Assembly (NCBI RefSeq): GCF_000281045.1
Contig: NW_008246149.1
Location: 166,353 to 213,961, forward strand
Direction: 5' to 3'
DNA: 47,609 bases
Origin: Saprolegnia diclina VS20
Taxonomy: Eukaryota; Oomycota; Saprolegniomycetes; Saprolegniales; Saprolegniaceae
The translations under genes and the position numbers were made by a program. Of this stretch, positions 41,978 to 47,609 are shown one piece after another; positions within the stretch are counted from its first letter, which is position 1, and each line of letters starts with the position of its first letter. The notes beneath the pieces were generated by a model. It did not search any database, had not been told where the DNA came from, and worked only from the letters and a program-made list of their open reading frames with translations.

Positions 41978-43384
41978 ATGGCGACGATGGACTGGGACGA
42001 TCGGCGACGACTGGCGCGTGACATTGCGCAGCTCACATCGCCCGACCTCCAGGGCGTGCTGCTTCGGTGCCACTTGGCACAGCACGACGTCGGCGCGATC
42101 GACGTGCCCACGCACTGCGACGACTATGCAGTGCGGAAGCAGAGCAATTGGCAGCTCACGAGCCGTGTCGACTTGGACGCGCTGGACAACGACGTGCTCG
42201 TCGAGCTGCGCAAGTACGTCGACGCGTGCTATGTGCCCAAGCAGGCGCCACTTGAGCAGTGTGAGATCTGCTGCGGTCTCTGGTCCAACGGCCGCGTGCT
42301 CGCATGCGGCAACCACGCCTGCAACACGCGCATCCACGAAGAGTGCTACGGCAACGTCTTGCGCGACGACGCCAACGGACCTTGGTTTTGTCCGTCCTGC
42401 GCGTACGGCGCGCCACTGCAATGCTGCCTCTGTCTTCGCGAAGGCGGCGCGCTCAAGCCGACGAGCGACCGCCGGTGGGCCCACGCGATTTGCGCCCTCG
42501 CGATCCCTGAGCTGACGTTTCGCGATGTGCCGACGCTCGAGCCCATCGACGGGATCATGGACCTCGACCCGTCCCGGTTCCGGACACTGTGCAACCTCTG
42601 CAAGCGCAAGGGCGGCGCCGTCGTCCTCTGCGAAGAGCCCAACTGTGCGACAGCGTACCACGTCTACTGCGCCGCCGAAGCCGGTCTTTGGATCGGCGCG
42701 CCCGGCGACGCCGCGAGTCCGGCCAACCCGATGGCTCTCTTTTGCGACAAGCACCTGCCGACAGACCGCCTTCTCGGGGCCAAGCGGTTTGTGAGCGAAG
42801 AGGACTTGGCGCTCGAAGCGATCGAGGCCAAGCAAGTTCGCAAAGACAACCATGTGGCCAAGGAAGGCGCCGACGACTATGGCTTTATCATGAGCTCGAC
42901 GGCGCTGCTGCTCGAGCACCTCAAGTGGAGTGCGCGCGTGGTCACGCCAACGCTGCCGTCGTCGACCGATGCTTCGACACTCTTTCAAGTGACGCCGCGC
43001 CTGTACAGTCAAAACCGATTCCCGATCAAGCCGCTTGTGCCCGAGGCCGTCGCGCGCCTCGTAGACGTTGGCGATGGCGTCCCATCATTCCCGCCACCGC
43101 GCAGTCGCAAGATCCCGGACGGCCCCAAACTCGTAGGCGGCCTCGTCGAGGTGTTTTGGAAAGGCCATGACACATGGCACCGCGCGCGCGTGCTCGAGTA
43201 CTGTCCAACACGCCAGATGAACCACGTCAAGTACCTCGCCGATGGCCGCGACGAGTGGCTTCGGCTCGTGCCCGGCCAGTGCCACGTCCTCCGGCTGGCG
43301 TCCTCGGACGTGAAGCGCATCAAACTCGTCCGCTACAAACACAAGGACCAGCGCGAGTGGCGACCCAAGCCCATGAGCTTTTAG
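41978..43384 (+). CDS. NET-PHD-extended PHD-Tudor-like chromatin reader, 468 aa
   Basis: Single exon. Residues ~6-85 resemble an ET/NET domain (RLARDIAQLTSPDLQGVL ... SRVDLDALDNDVLVELRKYV). A canonical Cys4-His-Cys3 PHD finger follows (~95-143; CEICCG, CYGNVL, WFCPSCAYG). Next comes a zinc knuckle plus extended PHD (~148-262; CCLCLREGGALK, WAHAICALAIPE, CNLCKRKGGA, AYHVYCAAEAG), the PZP layout of BRPF, JADE and AF10 proteins. The C-terminus has a Tudor-like fold (~385-435; GGLVEVFWKGHDTWHRARVL, then NHVKYLADGRDEWL). These modules read histone H3 tails and DNA, and BRPF/JADE proteins sit in MYST acetyltransferase complexes. No enzyme domain is present, so I infer an adaptor role in the nucleus. 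Confidence 0.88.
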   Translation: MATMDWDDRRRLARDIAQLTSPDLQGVLLRCHLAQHDVGAIDVPTHCDDYAVRKQSNWQLTSRVDLDALDNDVLVELRKYVDACYVPKQAPLEQCEICCGLWSNGRVLACGNHACNTRIHEECYGNVLRDDANGPWFCPSCAYGAPLQCCLCLREGGALKPTSDRRWAHAICALAIPELTFRDVPTLEPIDGIMDLDPSRFRTLCNLCKRKGGAVVLCEEPNCATAYHVYCAAEAGLWIGAPGDAASPANPMALFCDKHLPTDRLLGAKRFVSEEDLALEAIEAKQVRKDNHVAKEGADDYGFIMSSTALLLEHLKWSARVVTPTLPSSTDASTLFQVTPRLYSQNRFPIKPLVPEAVARLVDVGDGVPSFPPPRSRKIPDGPKLVGGLVEVFWKGHDTWHRARVLEYCPTRQMNHVKYLADGRDEWLRLVPGQCHVLRLASSDVKRIKLVRYKHKDQREWRPKPMSF

Positions 43385-43851
43385 ACGTACAGTAGAAGGA
43401 CGATATCAGTGCTAGAAGCATCTTCTCGACTAGACATTTGGTAGGACGACGTGACTACATGTCGTCGTCGTGGCTTGGCGCGATAGAATGATGACAGTAC
43501 ACAACATATGAGACCCTTGCGGCAGCAGTGGCGCGCTGCTTTCGAAGGCCGCTAAGCGGGGCGGGCACGAGCGTGTCTACCGGCTCCCATAACATCCTCC
43601 AAGGGTCAATACACCTTGCATCCTCGGCCTTTGATAGGCAAGCGACGAGGTGGCAGGTAGTTGTGGTAAATATGGCAATGGCCAACATTAGCTGCCACCG
43701 GAAAAACTCCGGGTGGAGAGCATACAAACATCAAGTGAGTGGGGCAGTGGCAACCAATTGGCCAATTGGTTGGTTGGTAATCTGCGCAAGCAGGCGTCTT
43801 TGGCCGCTCGAGGGCTCACTAATCCTTTTCATCGCCTTAGTACATACCAGC
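43385..43851 (+). promoter_or_regulatory. uS2 upstream region with probable 5' UTR intron
   Basis: A GTGAGT donor at 43735 and a CTTAG acceptor ending at 43840 frame a likely 106-nt intron whose acceptor lies 11 nt before the uS2 ATG. The intron interior includes CCAATTGGCCAATTGG (43752 onwards), overlapping CCAAT boxes. A minus-strand frame here (43455-43727) has no recognisable content. Confidence 0.5.
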
Positions 43852-44691
43852 ATGTTGACCCAACGTGAAGAAGACATCTCGAAGATGCTCGCCGCCATGG
43901 TGCACATCGGCACGCGCAACGCCGATGCTCAGATGGGCGACTACATCTGGCGCCGCCGCAACGACGGCATCCACATCATCAACGTCGGCAAGACGTGGGA
44001 GAAGTTGATGCTCGCCGCCAAGATCATCGTCGCCGTCGAGAACCCGGCCGATGTCATTGCCATCTCGGCCCGCCCGTACGGCCAGCGCGCTGTCCTCAAG
44101 TTTGCCCAGTACACGGGCTGCCAGGCCATCGCCGGTCGCTTCACGCCCGGTACGTTCACGAACCAGATCACCAAGCAGTTCCGCGAACCCCGCCTCTTGA
44201 TCATCACGGACCCCCGCACCGATGCCCAGCCCGTGCGTGAGTCGGCCTACGTCAACGTGCCCGTGATTGCCTTCTGCGACTCGGACTCGCCGCTCCGCTA
44301 CGTCGATGTCGCCATCCCGGCCAACAACAAGGGCAAGCTCTCGATCGGTCTCCTCTACTGGCTCCTTTCGCGTGAGGTCCTCCGCCTCCGCGGCACGATC
44401 TCGCGCGCCCTCCCCTGGGAGGTGTCGGTCGACCTCTTCTTCTACCGTGACCCGGAGGAGCTCGAGAAGGCCGAGGAGGCCCAGACGGGCGTCGCCGACG
44501 AGGCCATGGGCCGCGCTGGCTGGACCAACGAGGCCGTCGCCGCTGAAGCCGCCACGGAAGCCCCCACGCTCTACACGGCCGAGCCCACCGCTGAGTGGGG
44601 CACGGCTGGCGGTGAGTGGGGCGCCGAAGCCGCCGCCGGCGGCTGGGACGCCACGGCTGCTGCCCCCGCCACGACCGGCTGGGACAACTAA
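43852..44691 (+). CDS. RPSA: 40S ribosomal protein SA (uS2), 279 aa
   Basis: Single coding exon starting [20 protein letters not shown]. Classic uS2 blocks follow: [115 protein letters not shown] and [18 protein letters not shown]. The C-terminal ~70 residues are acidic and Trp-rich ([22 protein letters not shown]), matching the variable laminin-receptor-type tail. The protein binds the small ribosomal subunit near the mRNA exit. Codon use is strongly C-ending, as expected of a highly expressed gene. Confidence 0.97.
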   Translation: MLTQREEDISKMLAAMVHIGTRNADAQMGDYIWRRRNDGIHIINVGKTWEKLMLAAKIIVAVENPADVIAISARPYGQRAVLKFAQYTGCQAIAGRFTPGTFTNQITKQFREPRLLIITDPRTDAQPVRESAYVNVPVIAFCDSDSPLRYVDVAIPANNKGKLSIGLLYWLLSREVLRLRGTISRALPWEVSVDLFFYRDPEELEKAEEAQTGVADEAMGRAGWTNEAVAAEAATEAPTLYTAEPTAEWGTAGGEWGAEAAAGGWDATAAAPATTGWDN

Positions 44692-45141
44692 ACTATCTAC
44701 TCGAAAGGATTGAGGAACCGAGGTCGTCTGTAGATTACATGGACAATACGACGGTGTTTAGCGATGGCACCTGGTTAATGTAATACACCATACAGTCGCC
44801 TCCCATATCGCTTCCTCGACCTCCTCCACTTTGCTTCCATCAAACAAGCACTCGGTGTCGGAACTATCGAAGTCGCTACGTATGCGCAGCCCTTTCCGGC
44901 TCAGGAAGACGAGAACTGGCTGTTGGCCCTCGGACCTTCCAATGGCCATCATTGTCGGCGGTCGCGCTGGTTGAAGCAGAGCATGCAATGCCCACTCTTA
45001 GGTGCCACCTTGTGAGGCGCCTCCGAAGGTGCGCTGCCGGTTCAATTCCTCATTTTGCGTTAGTTGGGCGTCCGCGCCCAAAGTATCTGTATTGCCACAT
45101 TGTCATTTCGAACACTGTGCAACGCGTGGAGACAACTCGCT
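44692..45141. other. Convergent intergenic spacer
   Basis: Separates the 3' ends of uS2 (+) and the phosphatase (-). A 76-codon minus-strand frame (44758-44988) has no recognised domain and is probably chance. Nothing else was seen. Confidence 0.45.
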
Positions 45142-45713
45142 CTAGCTGTGCTCGAGCTTCGTGTAGAGGCCTTCGCACGCGTCTTCGAGCAAGTCCAGAA
45201 CCGTGTCAAAGCCGCCTTCGTACCACGGATCCGGCACTTTGGTCGCCGACGTGTTGAGAATGCAGTACTGGGTCATGAGCGAAACCTACTCGCATCGCCC
45301 TCAATCATGCAGGATGATAAAATCGCAGCAGCGTGTACCTTGGCCTTGGCGAGTGCGAGGTACTCGGGGCCCCAGAACGTCGCCGCTTCGTGCACCGCAC
45401 GCACGTTGTTGCTGTCCATGCAAATGATATGGTCAAAACGACGCAAGTCAGCAGGCGTCAGCGGGCGCGACTTGCTGCTGAGCGTGTACCCGCGCTTCTT
45501 GGCCTCCTTCTTCATGCGCGAGTCGGCGCTGTCGCCTTCGTGGTACGAGAACCCGTTGGGCTTGTACCAGTTGGAGGCGCCGCCGCCCGTGCCGCACGAG
45601 TCAATGTCGTACGCCGACGTCTTGCCATCGCGCGCGACCAGCCCCTTGAAGACGCCTTCGGCCGCGGGGCTGCGGCAAATGTTGCCCAAGCAAAGGAAGA
45701 GCACGCCGACCAT
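45142..45713 (-). CDS. Low-molecular-weight protein tyrosine phosphatase, 172 aa
   Basis: Exons 45713-45339 and 45285-45142. The P-loop CLGNICRSP near the N-terminus supplies the nucleophile Cys8 and Arg14 of the C-x5-R signature. GTGGGASNWYKPNG, FDHIICMDSNNVRAV and the general-acid loop VPDPWYEGGFDTVLDLLEDACEGL (quoted in parts: VPDPWYEGG with Asp144, then DLLEDACEGL) complete the fold. The family hydrolyses phosphotyrosine in the cytosol. The DPWY loop differs slightly from the DPYY of animal ACP1. Length is about 15 residues above the usual 157, mostly in loops. The join at the intron restores the conserved VSLMTQY strand. TATCCGGA and a CCAAT box lie within 70 bp of the start. Confidence 0.93.
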
Positions 45714-47463
45714 TGCAGGACTTTCGGATTCCGCGTTTGCACTTCGCCACTTTATCCGGATATGCGGATATTATTGAGCCAATCAAACGCCCGTAATTGC
45801 GATCGTGTGATTTCACAACGCGCCACCACGCCGGCAAGGGTCACCTTACGGCGTTCATCAGGGTGATACGTCAGAGATAGATAGAGAGAGAGAATGGGAG
45901 AGCCCTAGCGACCGACACTTGGCGGCTAGAGCACACTGTGTGCGGCACATGAAAACTCGGCCCTCACGCAATACCAGATCATTCGCGACCGTTTCACCTG
46001 CGACAGGCATCTTGATCTCGGGCTCTGCGGTGGTATCCTAAACAAAGGTGGCCGGCTAGGACCCAAGCACCGGATCGCGTGCATATCGTCAGGTCTCGCT
46101 CAACACTGCCATCTTTATCGAGTACGGCCAGATCTGTCTGCACTTTTCACAGATATGTATCGAGCTGCGTCGCCGCATAGCCGTTCGCTTTGTTACCTCA
46201 TTATTAAACTAGCCCCCCTTGACCTGCAGTTGGCGCTATGCTTCTTGATGCAGCAGTCCCCTTCACCTGTAGTGATCGCCTTTTACACTAGTGCTGACCA
46301 TGCTTATGTTCTGTGGGGAAGCGCCCGTATCAAGGCACTGGTAGTACTACTTACTACCAGTGCCTTGATGCGAGTCAAGCATGCTGCAATGCTAGCACCT
46401 GGCCGCTGGGAGTAAGGTGCGTGCTCCTCAACATATTTGCTTCAACTTGCCCGCGTGTTTTCGTGCTCGACTTATGCAAGGGATAGTACATCGGCCTCAC
46501 GAAGTCTCATACTGCGTGTCTATGGGCTCATAATAGACCGACGGAGGTGCTTTGAAGGCCCCACGATGGACTAAGAAAAATAGCCCTTTCAATAGGTATC
46601 CGTGTCAATACACCAACGCACTCTAGTTATACTACTGTACTTTCGCTCTTTCGAGCTCGCCTGCTCCTATGGCAGAACGGTATGCAAAGACGCAACAACG
46701 CAATGCGAACAGTTGTCTGTTGGAAGTAGTAGGTACAGTATCGTTGCGCGCACGAGTCCCGATATGTAATGGCGATATAATGGCTGTAGGATCGCCCTTC
46801 AACATTACTGAGTCCTAGCACCCTCGCGCGGTCTGGTCTCACCTTTGGAGCGGTGCATATCGGTGTCAACATCGACACACCGCTCGCTTGAAATAGGCTT
46901 GGTTGCTGATGTTAATAGGCCGGGGACTCGAGGATAACACCGAGTCGAACCGCGTCGTGATATGCGGTGGGTACACTCAAATGGAAGCTTGGCTTTTGGC
47001 TGGACATTGTGATGAATGCGATGTGCAAATTACGTCCACCTGACAGCTGAACATGACTTGTGTTGCCTGGATATAAAAAAGCGGATTGGCGATAAGTTTT
47101 ATCGAATGGGAGCGGTTGGTACGATGTGGAGGCACAAAATACATGTACATGTAGTGTACTGGTATGGTAGTACACTACTCTCCTACCGGTACCTTCACGC
47201 GAGGTGCGAATGAGCGCAAACTCGCTCGCTTGCTCGTGGGATAAGGTGGCAAAGAATACTGGTATGGAGACCTGCAGACCAGATATCAACAATGCAGAGT
47301 TTGCAGAATCGCGAGTTTTATTATGCAACAAAAACTGGTGCAACATGAACGAGCTCCGTTTGTCCTCTCGCATTGCCCATCCTCATGCTTGGGTGCAGCA
47401 GCGCGACTACTCTCAGTGGCAGTCGACCTTGAATCTATTCGTCATTCATCAACTTGATTGACG
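45714..47463. other. Intergenic, 1.75 kb, no supported gene
   Basis: Contains the phosphatase promoter (TATCCGGA 45753, CCAAT 45779), a short GATA/GA-rich stretch (45872-45893), and a perfect 18-bp hairpin (46329-46369). Frames of 60-150 codons have no recognisable domains. Confidence 0.45.
46329..46369. repeat. Perfect 18-bp inverted repeat, 5-nt loop
   Basis: Arms ATCAAGGCACTGGTAGTA (46329-46346) and its exact reverse complement (46352-46369) around CTACT. It lies 0.6 kb from the nearest gene start and ~1.1 kb from the next, so it is not an obvious transcript end. A small-RNA precursor, cruciform or tiny inverted duplication are possible. Confidence 0.75.
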
Positions 47464-47609
47464 ATGCGCCTGCCACTCTTGACGCTTGCTCTCGCAACAA
47501 TGGTGGCTGCTGACCATTCGTGGTGTGGTGACGTGTCGCCACTCACAGACAAGCCAACGACAGTCCCGACGATTGTACTCACTCCAGCGCCGACGCCTGC
47601 TCCGACGCC
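47464..47609 (+). CDS. Secreted protein, 5' part only (cut by window end)
   Basis: The ATG at 47464 opens MRLPLLTLALATMVAA, a textbook signal peptide with likely cleavage before ADHSWCGDV, followed by a Thr/Pro-rich stretch (LTDKPTTVPTIV, LTPAPTPAPT). Only 48 codons are visible. Thr/Pro linkers after a short Cys-containing N-terminus occur in oomycete secreted carbohydrate-binding, protease and lectin-like proteins, often O-glycosylated. The functional domain lies beyond the window, so no function is assigned. Confidence 0.65.
   Translation, partial: MRLPLLTLALATMVAADHSWCGDVSPLTDKPTTVPTIVLTPAPTPAPT

Noticed and set aside
43455-43727. 90-codon minus-strand frame upstream of uS2
   Set aside because: Hydrophobic start looks protein-like, but there is no domain, and it overlaps the uS2 promoter and 5' UTR.
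45030-45060. GGTTCAATTCC resembling a tRNA B box
   Set aside because: No A box at the right distance and no cloverleaf could be drawn.

Overview
The window is nuclear DNA from a eukaryote, most likely an oomycete of the Saprolegniales (Aphanomyces/Achlya/Saprolegnia type). Reasons: compact genes with many 39-63-nt introns ending almost always in TAG; IQ/WW/LRR fusion proteins; a bZIP protein with an altered basic region; a DUF4419 protein; GC-rich coding regions against AT-richer spacers. The genus is inferred, not shown. A run of exactly 100 N (16601-16700) marks a scaffold gap.

Layout. 1-4.1 kb: a small conserved-type hypothetical gene (-) and a PH-PX-proline-rich-WH2 protein (+). 4.2-6.4 kb: a 14-exon Na+/H+ exchanger (-), tail-to-tail with the PH-PX gene and head-to-head with the next. 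6.6-11.0 kb: a 1376-residue LRR-IQ-WW protein (+). 11.3-14.4 kb: succinate-semialdehyde dehydrogenase (-) and a bZIP factor (-). 14.4-16.6 kb: a gene-poor spacer with seven perfect TGACTCA/TGAGTCA sites. 16.8-19.5 kb: a Mutator-like element (MULE) with 0.6-0.7-kb inverted repeats, a 10-bp target-site duplication, decayed transposase and a Ulp1-type protease. 19.6-22.7 kb: a PLP-dependent decarboxylase (-) and a DUF4419 protein (-). 23.4-33.4 kb: three intronless cationic-amino-acid-transporter paralogues in tandem (-). 35.7-38.3 kb: a second IQ/WW protein (-), head-to-head with RRP7 (+). 40.2-44.7 kb: ribosomal protein eL30 (+), a single-pass membrane protein (-) head-to-head with a NET-PHD-ePHD-Tudor chromatin reader (+), and ribosomal protein uS2/RPSA (+). 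45.1-45.7 kb: low-molecular-weight protein tyrosine phosphatase (-). The right edge cuts a secreted-protein gene.

Themes. The middle (11-33 kb) collects amino-acid functions: a decarboxylase, succinate-semialdehyde dehydrogenase, three amino-acid transporters and a bZIP gene preceded by GCN4/AP-1-like sites. That a GABA-type or amino-acid catabolic neighbourhood exists here is an inference. The outer parts are housekeeping genes, mostly in divergent pairs with very short shared promoters. Exon models were made by hand from reading frame, GT-AG sites and family similarity; no search or alignment was run.
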